From Nocardia mangyaensis (GTDB taxonomy: Bacteria > Actinomycetota > Actinomycetes > Mycobacteriales > Mycobacteriaceae), in assembly GCF_001886715.1 (NCBI RefSeq), contig NZ_CP018082.1:5642001-5706000 (forward strand): a stretch of DNA of 64,000 nucleotides. Direction: 5' to 3'. Positions 20,084 to 27,866 of the stretch are shown one piece after another (the first letter of the stretch is position 1; the number at the start of each line of letters is the position of its first letter). The notes below the pieces were generated by a model that worked only from the letters and a program-made list of their open reading frames with translations, made no database searches and was not told the DNA's origin. The translations under genes were made by a program, and so were the position numbers.

Positions 20084-22126
20084 GTGCCCGAACTTCCCCC
20101 CGTCGCCGACCTGCTCGCCACCGCCGTGCATGCCCTCGGCGGCACGGAACGCACCGGCCAGACCACCATGGCGAGCGCCGTCGATCACGCGATCGACACC
20201 AAGGAGCATCTGGCGGTCCAGGCGGGCACCGGCACCGGGAAGTCGCTGGCCTATCTGGTCCCGAGCCTGCGGCACGCGGTGCGCACCGGGCGCACGGTGG
20301 TGGTCTCCACCGCGACGATCGCCCTGCAACGTCAGCTCGTCGATCGCGATCTGCCGCGCCTGTCCGAGGCGCTGAGCAAGCCACTGGGCCGCACCGCGCA
20401 GTTCGCGATCCTCAAGGGCCGCAACAACTATCTGTGCCTGAACAAGATCAACAGCGTCATCCCGGAGGACACCGGCGAGGCCGAACTGTTCGACGCGTTC
20501 GCCATCTCCCGGCTCGGCCGCGAGGTCCAGCGCCTCAACGAGTGGGCCTCCGACACCGAGACCGGCGACCGCGACGAGCTCGCGCCGGGCGTGACCGACC
20601 GCGCCTGGCGGCAGGTCAGCGTGTCCTCGCGCGAATGCCTCGGCAAGAGCCGCTGCCAGTTCGGCCAGGACTGCTTCGCCGAGAAGGCGCGCGCGGAGTC
20701 CGCGCAGGCCGATGTGGTGGTCACCAATCACGCGCTGCTGGCCATCGACGCGATCAGCGGCATCCAGATCCTGCCCGAACACGACGTGGTGGTGATCGAC
20801 GAGGCGCACGAATTGGTCGACCGGGTCACCGGCGTCGCCACCGCCGAACTGGCCGCACCGGCTATCACCGCCGCGGCCCGCCGGTGCACCAAGCTCATCG
20901 ACGAACGCGAGGTCGACCGGCTCGAAGGCGCCGCCGAGGCGTTCCACCAAGCCCTCGAGGATCTGCCGCCCGCCCGCTGGGACCGCCTGCCCGACGGCAT
21001 CGCACCTGTCCTCGCGCTGGTCCGCGATGCCGCGTGGAACGCGCGTACCGCGATCGCGCCGCAGGGCACCGTGAAGACCCAGGACGATCCCGACAACGCC
21101 GCCGCCCGCACGATGGCCGTCGCCGCGCTCGACGACGTGCACGACGCCGCGGTCCGCGCGCTCACCGCCTTCGAAGAGGCCGACCCGGCCGCGCGCCGCG
21201 ATGTCATCTGGCTCTCGGCCGACGAACTGCGCGGCGTCGCCCGCCGCACCCTGCGGATGGCGCCGCTGTCGGTGGGTGGGCTGTTGCGTAGCAGGCTGTT
21301 CGGCACCGCGACGGTGGTGCTCACCTCGGCGACCCTGCAGATCGGCGGATCCTTCGACGGCCTGGCCATCACCTGGGGTCTGCCCTCGCAGTCCGGCGGC
21401 AAGGTCGACCCGATGCTGGCCAACGGCGCCACCGCCCCCACCGACCTGGAATCGGTGCGCTGGAGTTCGCTCGATGTCGGTTCCCCGTTCGACCACGCGA
21501 AGTCCGGCATCCTCTACGTCGCCAAGCACCTGCCCGCGCCCGGCCGTGACGGCCTCTCCCCCACCTACCTCGACGAGATCGAACAGCTGATCACCGCCGC
21601 GGGTGGCCGCACCCTCGGCCTGTTCTCCTCCATGCGCGCCGCCAAGGCCGCGACCGAGGCGCTGCGCGAACGCCTCGACACCCCCGTGCTGTGCCAGGGC
21701 GACGATTCGATGGGCGCGCTGGTGCGCAAGTTCGCCGACGATCCGGCCACCTCGCTGTTCGGCACGCTCACCCTCTGGCAAGGCGTCGACGTGCCGGGCC
21801 CCTCACTGAGTCTGGTGATCCTGGACCGCATTCCGTTCCCGCGCCCCGACGACCCGCTGCTCACCGCCCGCCAGCGCGCGGTGGAGTCGCGCGGCGGCAA
21901 CGGCTTCATGACCGTGGCCGCCAATCACGCCGCGCTGCTGCTGGCACAGGGCACCGGCAGGCTGTTGCGCAGCGTCGAGGACCGCGGCGTGGTCGCCATC
22001 CTCGATTCCCGGATCGCCACCGCCAGGTACGGCAGCTACCTGCGCGCCTCACTGCCACCGTACTGGGAGACCACCGATCCCGAAGTGGTCGCCAAGGCGT
22101 TGCGCAGGCTCACCGCCTCGGCCTGA
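20084..22126 (+). CDS. dinG: DinG/XPD-like ATP-dependent DNA helicase
   Basis: The 680-residue superfamily 2 helicase has Walker A AGTGTGKS (residues 47-54), DEAH box VVIDEAHE (about 236-243), and four Cys suited to a 4Fe-4S cluster (Cys118, Cys185, Cys191, Cys197; ECLGKSRCQFGQDC). C-terminal helicase motifs include FGTLTLWQGVDVPG and QGTGRLLRSVEDRG. Likely 5'-3' unwinding of damaged or R-loop DNA. It equals Rv1329c by order. The GTG at 20084 has TAAGCT (20072-20077) 6 bases upstream, so it is probably leaderless. Confidence 0.93.
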   Translation: MPELPPVADLLATAVHALGGTERTGQTTMASAVDHAIDTKEHLAVQAGTGTGKSLAYLVPSLRHAVRTGRTVVVSTATIALQRQLVDRDLPRLSEALSKPLGRTAQFAILKGRNNYLCLNKINSVIPEDTGEAELFDAFAISRLGREVQRLNEWASDTETGDRDELAPGVTDRAWRQVSVSSRECLGKSRCQFGQDCFAEKARAESAQADVVVTNHALLAIDAISGIQILPEHDVVVIDEAHELVDRVTGVATAELAAPAITAAARRCTKLIDEREVDRLEGAAEAFHQALEDLPPARWDRLPDGIAPVLALVRDAAWNARTAIAPQGTVKTQDDPDNAAARTMAVAALDDVHDAAVRALTAFEEADPAARRDVIWLSADELRGVARRTLRMAPLSVGGLLRSRLFGTATVVLTSATLQIGGSFDGLAITWGLPSQSGGKVDPMLANGATAPTDLESVRWSSLDVGSPFDHAKSGILYVAKHLPAPGRDGLSPTYLDEIEQLITAAGGRTLGLFSSMRAAKAATEALRERLDTPVLCQGDDSMGALVRKFADDPATSLFGTLTLWQGVDVPGPSLSLVILDRIPFPRPDDPLLTARQRAVESRGGNGFMTVAANHAALLLAQGTGRLLRSVEDRGVVAILDSRIATARYGSYLRASLPPYWETTDPEVVAKALRRLTASA

Positions 22127-22219
22127 ACGCTGCGACCGCGCCTGCCGAGTCCTGCAATCGGGGTGACCACACCGGTGAATTGACTACCGGGCGAACGCAT
22201 CTCGTGAGAACGTTTGTTG

Positions 22220-22924
22220 ATGACGCACCACGCCGATGGCGAGGTACTCGACGAATATCTGGTCAGCGCAAGATCTTTGGCCGAGTACCGCGCGATGTTC
22301 CATCTGTCCGACGAAGATCTGACCGGCCGGAAAATTCTCGACTGCCCTGGCGGCGCAGCGAGTTTCGCGGCCGAGGCCAGCGCACTGGGCGCCGAGGTGA
22401 CCGCGATCGACCCGATCTACGCTGCCGCCCCCGAAGAGCTGGCCGCCAGGGCGACGCCCGAAACCGAACGCGCCGTGGCCTGGGCCCACAAGCACGCCGA
22501 GCGCTACCGCTGGGATTGGTACGGCGGCACCGCCGAGCACGCCGCGATCCGCCGGGGCGCGGCCGCCCGTTTCGCCGACGACGTCCGCACCACACCGCAT
22601 CGCTACCTCGCGGGCGCCCTGCCCTCGCTACCCTGCCCCGACGACGCGTTCGATCTGGCGTTGAGCTCGCACCTGCTGTTCAGCTACGCCGATCGCCTCG
22701 ACGCCGACTTCCACCTGGCCGCCCTGGTGGAGCTGTCGCGAGTGAGCACGGTCGAGGCACGGGTCTACCCGCTGCTCGACTACACCGGCGCACCCCTGGA
22801 CGACCTGGTCGATCATCTGCGCACCGAACTGCACGACAAGGGCATCGAGACCTCGCTGTGCCGGACCGGCTATGAGTTCCACCATGGTGCCGACACCATG
22901 CTGACGCTGCACGCCGCAGCCTGA
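22220..22924 (+). CDS. SAM-dependent methyltransferase-like protein
   Basis: The protein has about 234 residues. GRKILDCPGGAASFAAEAS resembles motif I of class I methyltransferases, with Pro in place of the first motif-I Gly, and LGAEVTAIDP fits the acidic residue binding the ribose. FDLALSSHLLFSYADRLD fits motifs IV/V. The C-terminus (TGYEFHHGADTMLTL) is a typical terminal strand. The substrate is unknown and the diverged motif I makes catalysis less certain. The ATG at 22220 is used; in-frame TTGs at 22214 and 22217 are possible. A hairpin at 22935-22966 follows the stop. Confidence 0.72.
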   Translation: MTHHADGEVLDEYLVSARSLAEYRAMFHLSDEDLTGRKILDCPGGAASFAAEASALGAEVTAIDPIYAAAPEELAARATPETERAVAWAHKHAERYRWDWYGGTAEHAAIRRGAAARFADDVRTTPHRYLAGALPSLPCPDDAFDLALSSHLLFSYADRLDADFHLAALVELSRVSTVEARVYPLLDYTGAPLDDLVDHLRTELHDKGIETSLCRTGYEFHHGADTMLTLHAAA

Positions 22925-22934
22925 GAACACCACA

Positions 22935-22966
22935 CCGCGTACCGGTCCGGCCAGATCGGTACGCGG
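22935..22966 (+). terminator. Hairpin after the methyltransferase-like gene
   Basis: CCGCGTACCG pairs with CGGTACGCGG (10 bp) 10 bases past the stop. There is no T-run, so termination strength is uncertain. Confidence 0.45.
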
Positions 22967-23085
22967 CCAGGCGGACCCGCTCTCATAGGGTTCGCCTACC
23001 AAAGGCGAGCCGCGCCGGGCGCCGTGGCGGTCGAGTTGTAGGTTCTTAGGCGTGCACACGATGCGAGCCGGTCGGTAGGACGACC

Positions 23086-24447
23086 GTGGCGGAGAAATCT
23101 CGACGCGCGAGCCTGCCGCGCCCGACCGTGACCCTCCTGCTGCTCTTCGGTACCGCCGTCTTCGGCGTGACCCTGCTGTTCACCACCATGGATCCCTGGA
23201 TGATCGACGGTGGCATCTTCGCCGGTGGCCTCGACGTGCACATCTACCGCGACGGCGGCTGGCGGGTGCTCCACGATCGAGCGCTGTATCTGGAGCCGAC
23301 GCACTACGACCTGCTCTACACCTACACACCGTTCTCGGCGCTGGCGTTCCTGCCGCTGATGCTGATTCCGTGGGCGCACGTCACCACCACGTGGATGGTG
23401 ATCAATCTCCTCGTGCTGTTCGGCTGCGTCGTCCTGAGCTGGCGGATGCTCGGCTACCGGGTGGCCCCGGCGACGGTCGCGGCGAGCGCCCTGCTCACAC
23501 TGGCGTGCACCTTCGCCGAGCCGGTGCGCACCACCCTCTACTACGGCCAGATCAATCTGGTACTGATGCTGGTGGTGCTGTGGGACTTCTCGCGTGCCGA
23601 GAACAGTCGCCTGCGTGGTCTCGGCGTCGGCGTCGCCGCGGGTATCAAGCTCACCCCGCTCTACTTCATCGCCCAATATCTGGCCCAGCGGCGGTGGCGC
23701 GCGGCCTGCACCGCCGCGCTCACCTTCGTCGCCACGATCGGCCTGACCGGCCTGATCCTGCCGCGCGACTCCTACCAGTACTGGACCTCGACGTTCTTCC
23801 AGTCCGGCCGCATCGCCCCCGACGTCCATCCGGCCAATCAGTCACTGCGCGGCGCCATCGCCCATCTCGCCCACGGCCCGGCGCCCCTCTGGCTGTGGCT
23901 GCTGATCGCGATCTCGCTCACGCTGGTCGCGCTGTGGCTGGCCGCGGTCCTGGTGCGCCGCGACGAACCCTTGCTCTCGGTCACGCTCGGCGGCCTGACC
24001 GCGTGCGCGGTGTCCCCGTATTCCTGGGGCCACCACTGGGTCTGGTTCGTTCCGCTGCTGGTCTACCTGATCCACCGGGCCCAGCTCCAGCACCGCTGGT
24101 GGTTCGCCGCCGCGGCGCTGTACCTGGCCATCGGCGGCTGGACTTATACCTACGCCCCCACCTGGATCAGCGTCGGCACCTTCCTGCTGCCACCGCGGTG
24201 GCCGCTGTCGGACGTGCTGATCAACATCTACGTGGTCCTCTACCTGGCCACCCTGGTCGGCATCGCGATCCTGATCCGCTCCGGCGCACCCCGCCGCCAA
24301 CCCGCCCCGACCGAGCCGGTCATCGCCGTTCCCCCTGCCGCCGAGGCGGATTCGCGGTTCACCGAACCCCTTGTGGTCCCCCATCGCCGGGGCGGAGTCG
24401 CCGACCGAGCGCATCCGGGCGACGACCGCCCAGCGAGGGTGGATTAA
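23086..24447 (+). CDS. GT87-family polyprenyl-phosphomannose mannosyltransferase
   Basis: The 453-residue integral membrane glycosyltransferase has about ten hydrophobic helices and fits the GT87 (DUF2029) family, which uses polyprenyl-phosphate-mannose outside the membrane (PimE and the lipomannan alpha-1,2 enzyme). Support: DVHIYRDGGWRVL in the first extracytoplasmic loop, with the Asp expected to be the catalytic base, YTYTPFSALAFLPLM, TTLYYGQINLVLMLVVLWD, GIKLTPLYF and SWGHHWVWFVPLLVYL. The exact acceptor (PIM, lipomannan or other) cannot be decided. AGGA precedes the GTG at 23086 by 5 bases. The tail after the last helix is polar and disordered. Confidence 0.82.
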   Translation: MAEKSRRASLPRPTVTLLLLFGTAVFGVTLLFTTMDPWMIDGGIFAGGLDVHIYRDGGWRVLHDRALYLEPTHYDLLYTYTPFSALAFLPLMLIPWAHVTTTWMVINLLVLFGCVVLSWRMLGYRVAPATVAASALLTLACTFAEPVRTTLYYGQINLVLMLVVLWDFSRAENSRLRGLGVGVAAGIKLTPLYFIAQYLAQRRWRAACTAALTFVATIGLTGLILPRDSYQYWTSTFFQSGRIAPDVHPANQSLRGAIAHLAHGPAPLWLWLLIAISLTLVALWLAAVLVRRDEPLLSVTLGGLTACAVSPYSWGHHWVWFVPLLVYLIHRAQLQHRWWFAAAALYLAIGGWTYTYAPTWISVGTFLLPPRWPLSDVLINIYVVLYLATLVGIAILIRSGAPRRQPAPTEPVIAVPPAAEADSRFTEPLVVPHRRGGVADRAHPGDDRPARVD

Positions 24448-25256
24448 CCGCAGGACCAGTCGAACACACCCGACTCCAGATCGAGCTGGGCATTGCCGCC
24501 GCCGAAGTTCATCCCGGAGACCTCCTCGATCTCCAGGTAGTACGGCGTGAGCCCCTCCGGCAACGCCTGCACCGGGAACGCGGTGCCACCGAGGTGCGAG
24601 CGGCCGAACAGCGGTTCGGCCCAGGGATTCCAGCCGGAATCGTCGGTGAGCGGGTCCTGGTAGCGGGTGTTCGGCTCGTATTCGACCGGCGCGATCCCGA
24701 CATTCGGATCGGCGACCCGTTCGGCGAGCCAGACGCCCACGGTCGGATGCACGTCGTCCCAGGCATTGCAGCCCTCGTCGCTGGCGGCGGGCGAGCCCGG
24801 CAACCGGACATCGGCAGGCGGTGCCACCGGCCCGCCCGCGAACTCCCGCTCGGTCAACCAGATCAGCGCGAAGACACCGCCGATCTCGTCGTGCAGAAGC
24901 CGCAGCTGCGCGTGCGGCCGGGTGGCAACCAGGTCGCGGGCGACCGGATCCGCCGACGCGGCATCGGCGACGACCGGCTCGTCGGCGTCGGCGAACTGCC
25001 CCTCACCCTGAAAGAACGCGATCGCGGGAAACTCCGGCCCGCGCCGTTGAAAGTCCACCGGCAGCCGCAGGGTCAGCGCGTGCATCATCGGCAACCCGGT
25101 GACCGGCCCGCGCGGCCAGCTCGCCGGATCGATGGCCGGACCTTCGCTTCCGATCCACCCGGAACGCACCGGCGCCTCGAGCGTCAGCGGTTCCCCGCCG
25201 GGCGTCTCACCCAGCTTGTCCGCCGAATCCCCGAACCCCAGGTCATAAGCCTTCAT
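24444..25256 (-). CDS. Conserved hypothetical protein
   Basis: The 270-residue acidic soluble protein is not recognised with confidence. Features: PMMHALTLRLPVDFQRRGPE and AIAFFQGEGQF in the first half, a long Pro/Asp-rich middle, and MNFGGGNAQLDLESGVFDW at the end. The closing pattern (GGGNAQxDL followed by a Trp) somewhat resembles DUF1963/YwqG-like proteins. The ATG at 25256 has GGAG about 8 bases upstream. It ends tail-to-tail over the mannosyltransferase stop, sharing 4 bases. Upstream (25257-25673) is the repeat block. Confidence 0.7.
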   Translation of the reverse strand: MKAYDLGFGDSADKLGETPGGEPLTLEAPVRSGWIGSEGPAIDPASWPRGPVTGLPMMHALTLRLPVDFQRRGPEFPAIAFFQGEGQFADADEPVVADAASADPVARDLVATRPHAQLRLLHDEIGGVFALIWLTEREFAGGPVAPPADVRLPGSPAASDEGCNAWDDVHPTVGVWLAERVADPNVGIAPVEYEPNTRYQDPLTDDSGWNPWAEPLFGRSHLGGTAFPVQALPEGLTPYYLEIEEVSGMNFGGGNAQLDLESGVFDWSCG

Positions 25257-25354
25257 CGCAGCTCTCCTCTTCGATGCGCACCGACGATGCGTGCCATACA
25301 GCTCGCACCCGCCGCAGAGAATATCCGCTGTCGCCGACACGGACCGACACAACT

Positions 25355-25510
25355 CGGCCCCGCACGCCCACCTCGAGGACGGTCCGCCGACGCAACCGAC
25401 GGTTCGCGCCCGTCCCGCCGATCAGGCACCGGTGCGTACGCGCACGAAGAGGCAAACCACGGTCCCCGACCAACGAGACCGCGAACTCCGAACCCGCCAC
25501 CGCTCCAACA
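25355..25510. repeat. Structured intergenic repeat, degenerate copy R4
   Basis: This is the first unit of a tandem pair with about 160-base period. It shares CCGACGCAACCGACGGTTCG then CGCCCGTCCCGCCGATCAGG with copy R2 (one to three differences), and its right end CGAACCCGCCACCGCTCCAAC is a weaker form of the R1/R2 end. The internal inverted repeat is eroded. The surrounding 417-base gap (25257-25673) contains nothing else I can name. Confidence 0.65.
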
Positions 25511-25514
25511 ACCC

Positions 25515-25678
25515 AACCCCGCACATCCCGACCTCGAGGAGGGATCGCCGACGCAGTCGGCGGTTCGCGCCCGTCCCGCCGATCAGGCGCCGTGGCGTAC
25601 GCGACGAAGGAGCAAGCAACGGTGCCTGATCGGCGGGACCGCCGGGGGCGCGAACTCGAGCGCGCCAGCGCTCCTACA
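25515..25678. repeat. Structured intergenic repeat, copy R2
   Basis: This is the second unit of the tandem pair. It has a long near-perfect hairpin: GTCCCGCCGATCAGGC (25573-25588) pairs exactly with GCCTGATCGGCGGGAC (25624-25639), and GTTCGCGCCC (25563-25572) with GGGCGCGAAC (25646-25655), leaving a 6-base bulge. The right end CTCGAGCGCGCCAGCGCTCC equals that of R1 and covers the doxX stop codon at 25674-25676. Confidence 0.75.
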
Positions 25679-26222
25679 ACACAGCCTTCAGGATCAGGGT
25701 GGTGATGGCGGTGACAACGCCGAGCGCGACAGCGGCGCTGCCCCACACCAGACCCTGGCGCGCCCACGGGCGCCCGTGATCCAGCGAGAACCGTCCAGGC
25801 CCGGTGAACGCCAGCGTGATCGCGGGCACCGCGTACAGCAGAGCCAGTTCGTACCCGCCGCTGCCGAGCAGGCCGTCATCGAACGTGAGGTAGATGGCGT
25901 TGATCATCGTGCCGAGGATCACGGCCGCCGCCAGCGGGGTGCACAAGCCGAGCAGCAGGGCGAGTCCGCCGACGAATTCGGTGAGGCCGGCCAGGGTGCC
26001 GAACAGTTCGCCGGGGTTGTAGCCCATCTTGGTGAAACCGTCGATGGTCGCGTCCAAGCCGTTTCCACCGAACCACCCGAACAGTTTCTGGGCGCCGTGT
26101 GCGGCGAAGAGGCCGCCGAAGACGACGCGCAGTACGAGCAGGCCGATGTCGCTGCCCAGGACCTGATCGGCAGCGGTGGAGGTGGGATTGGAAGCGGTGG
26201 TGCGCGTAGCGGTGTCGGTCAT
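25674..26222 (-). CDS. DoxX-family membrane protein
   Basis: The 182-residue protein has four membrane helices. IGLLVLRVVFGGLFAAHGAQ and LFGWFGGNGLDATIDGFTKM are the DoxX/DoxD signature start, and LTEFVGGLALLLGLCTPLAA is the second repeat. In mycobacteria a DoxX protein joins superoxide dismutase and SseA in a redox complex; the role here is inferred only to be membrane redox or stress related. The ATG at 26222 has GAGG upstream. The leader carries an iron-box-like site, a -10 element and a hairpin. The last helix end and stop lie in repeat R2. Confidence 0.85.
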   Translation of the reverse strand: MTDTATRTTASNPTSTAADQVLGSDIGLLVLRVVFGGLFAAHGAQKLFGWFGGNGLDATIDGFTKMGYNPGELFGTLAGLTEFVGGLALLLGLCTPLAAAVILGTMINAIYLTFDDGLLGSGGYELALLYAVPAITLAFTGPGRFSLDHGRPWARQGLVWGSAAVALGVVTAITTLILKAVL

Positions 26223-26260
26223 CGTGTCCTCATCTGCGATTCGAAACTTGCCCATGACGA

Positions 26261-26297
26261 GCGAAGAGGCCGCCCCCTCGCGGAGCGGCCTCTTCGC
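26261..26297 (-). terminator. Hairpin between permease and doxX
   Basis: GCGAAGAGGCCGC (26261-26273) pairs perfectly with GCGGCCTCTTCGC (26285-26297), 13 bp. It ends the purine permease transcript (stop at 26405) but also lies in the presumed leader of doxX. No T-run follows on either strand. Confidence 0.6.
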
Positions 26298-26358
26298 CGG
26301 TGGTTCAGATCAAGCCGTCGTGGCCTAGCCGACCAGGGTCTCCCAAGACTCTTTCAAG

Positions 26359-26382
26359 CTTGGCTAGGCTTGCCTAAGTATA
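26359..26382 (-). promoter_or_regulatory. IdeR/DtxR-like iron box with -10 element for doxX
   Basis: CTTGGCTAGGCTTGCCTAA (26359-26377) matches the 19-base IdeR consensus TTAGGTTAGGCTAACCTAA at 14 positions by my count. A minus-strand TATACT (26377-26382) abuts it. An iron-dependent repressor bound here would block the doxX promoter. Confidence 0.5.
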
Positions 26383-26404
26383 GACACAGCATCCGCGTGC
26401 GCCG

Positions 26405-27766
26405 CTACTCGACGAGGAAGAAGAAGTAGCCAAGGAACAGCACCATCAGCGCCCACATCACCGGGTGCACTTCCTTGGCGCGGCCCCTGGCCACCATCAC
26501 GATCGGGTAGAAGATCATGCCCATGGCCAGACCGTTGGCGATCGAATAGGTCAGCGGCATCATGATCACGGTGATGAACGCGGGCACCGAGTACTCGAGC
26601 CGCTGCCAGTCGATGTCACCGAGGGCCCGAGACATCAGCACGCCGACCACGATGAGCGCGGGCGCGGTCACCTCGCTCGCCCCGGCGATCACCGAGAAGA
26701 TCGGATAACAGAACATCGCGAGCAGGAACCAGCCCGCGGTCGTCACCGCGGTGATACCGGTCCGGCCACCCGCCGAGACGCCCGCCGTCGATTCCACATA
26801 CGCGGTGGTGGTCGAGGTACCGATGATCGCCCCCGCCGTCGTGCCGACCGAGTCCGCGGCCAGCGCGCTGGCCGCGCGCGGCAGCGTGCCGTCCTTGTTG
26901 AGCAGACCAGCCTGGTTCGCCACCCCGATCAGCGTGCCGGAGGAGTCGAAGAAGTCGACGAACAACATCGTGAGCACGACGACGATCATCTGCCCGGTGA
27001 AGGCATCGGGCAGGTGGATGATGGCCTGACCGAAGGTCTGATCCAGCCCCTTCGGCATCTCGGCGATCCCATCGGGCACGCCGACCAGGCCGGTCACCAT
27101 TCCGAGGATCGTGGTCGCGACGATGCCGTAGATCACCGCACCGTGCCAGCCCATCACCAAGAAGACCACGGTCAGCACGAGGCCGAACAACGCGAGCAGT
27201 GTGGTTCCCTCGGTGAAGTCACCGAGGGTGACCAGGGTGGCGTCGCTGCTCACGACGATGCCCGCGTTCTTCAAGCCGAGGAACGCGACGAACAACCCGA
27301 TTCCCGCACCGACCGCGAACTTCATCTGGATCGGGATGGCGTTGAGAATCCGTTCCCGGATCTTCGTGACCGCGAGAACGAAGAAGATCACGCCCGAGAG
27401 CAAGGTGCCCGACAACGCCACCTGCCAGGGGATGCCCATGGTGAGCACCACGGTGAAGGCGAAGAACGCGTTCAAGCCCATGCCGGGAGCGAGCGCGATG
27501 GGATAGCGCGCCCAGATGCCCATGACCAGCGTGCCGAAGACCGCGGCCACCGCCGTCGCGGTGAACACCGCCTGCATCGGGATGCCCTGGTCACCCAACG
27601 GACCCTCGTCACCGAGGATCGACGGGTTCACCGCCAGCACATACGACATGGCCAGGAACGTGACCGTGCCCGCCATCGCCTCGCGCCGGAACGTGGACCC
27701 GCTCGACGTGACACCGAAGTATCCGTCGATGCGCCCTCGGGCGCGGGTGAGGACATCGCTGGCCAT
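26405..27766 (-). CDS. NCS2-family purine (adenine/guanine/hypoxanthine) permease
   Basis: The 453-residue transporter with about 12-14 membrane segments belongs to the AzgA/PbuG branch of NCS2. Diagnostic stretches: TFLAMSYVLAVNPSILG at the first helix, LAPGMGLNAFFAFTVV, MLFVDFFDSSGTLIGVANQA (the family Asp/Glu region) and GTSTTTAYVESTAGVSAGGR. It imports purine bases with protons; the exact base is unknown. The ATG at 27766 has GGAG upstream (GGAGAGTC). It stands alone between the doxX promoter and glgP. Confidence 0.9.
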   Translation of the reverse strand: MASDVLTRARGRIDGYFGVTSSGSTFRREAMAGTVTFLAMSYVLAVNPSILGDEGPLGDQGIPMQAVFTATAVAAVFGTLVMGIWARYPIALAPGMGLNAFFAFTVVLTMGIPWQVALSGTLLSGVIFFVLAVTKIRERILNAIPIQMKFAVGAGIGLFVAFLGLKNAGIVVSSDATLVTLGDFTEGTTLLALFGLVLTVVFLVMGWHGAVIYGIVATTILGMVTGLVGVPDGIAEMPKGLDQTFGQAIIHLPDAFTGQMIVVVLTMLFVDFFDSSGTLIGVANQAGLLNKDGTLPRAASALAADSVGTTAGAIIGTSTTTAYVESTAGVSAGGRTGITAVTTAGWFLLAMFCYPIFSVIAGASEVTAPALIVVGVLMSRALGDIDWQRLEYSVPAFITVIMMPLTYSIANGLAMGMIFYPIVMVARGRAKEVHPVMWALMVLFLGYFFFLVE

Positions 27767-27866
27767 GACTCTCCAGTCCAGGGTTTCAGAGAAGAAGGAT
27801 GCCCAGGAACGGTAGCGGAAAGTTCACTGAATCGAACAACCCGACTGTCGTGTCAGGCCGTCGTGG

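Noticed and set aside
20060..21781. 573-codon minus-strand frame opposite dinG
   Set aside because: dinG has Walker A, DEAH and Fe-S cysteines; the reverse frame is low complexity.
22981..23060. Iron-box-like sequence upstream of the GT87 gene
   Set aside because: TAGGTTCTTAGGC has half-site resemblance only and no symmetrical second half.
23370..26429. 1019-codon plus-strand open frame
   Set aside because: It overlaps the GT87, hypothetical and DoxX genes in other frames, is Arg/Pro/Gly-rich without domains, and is an artefact of the scarcity of stops at ~70% GC.
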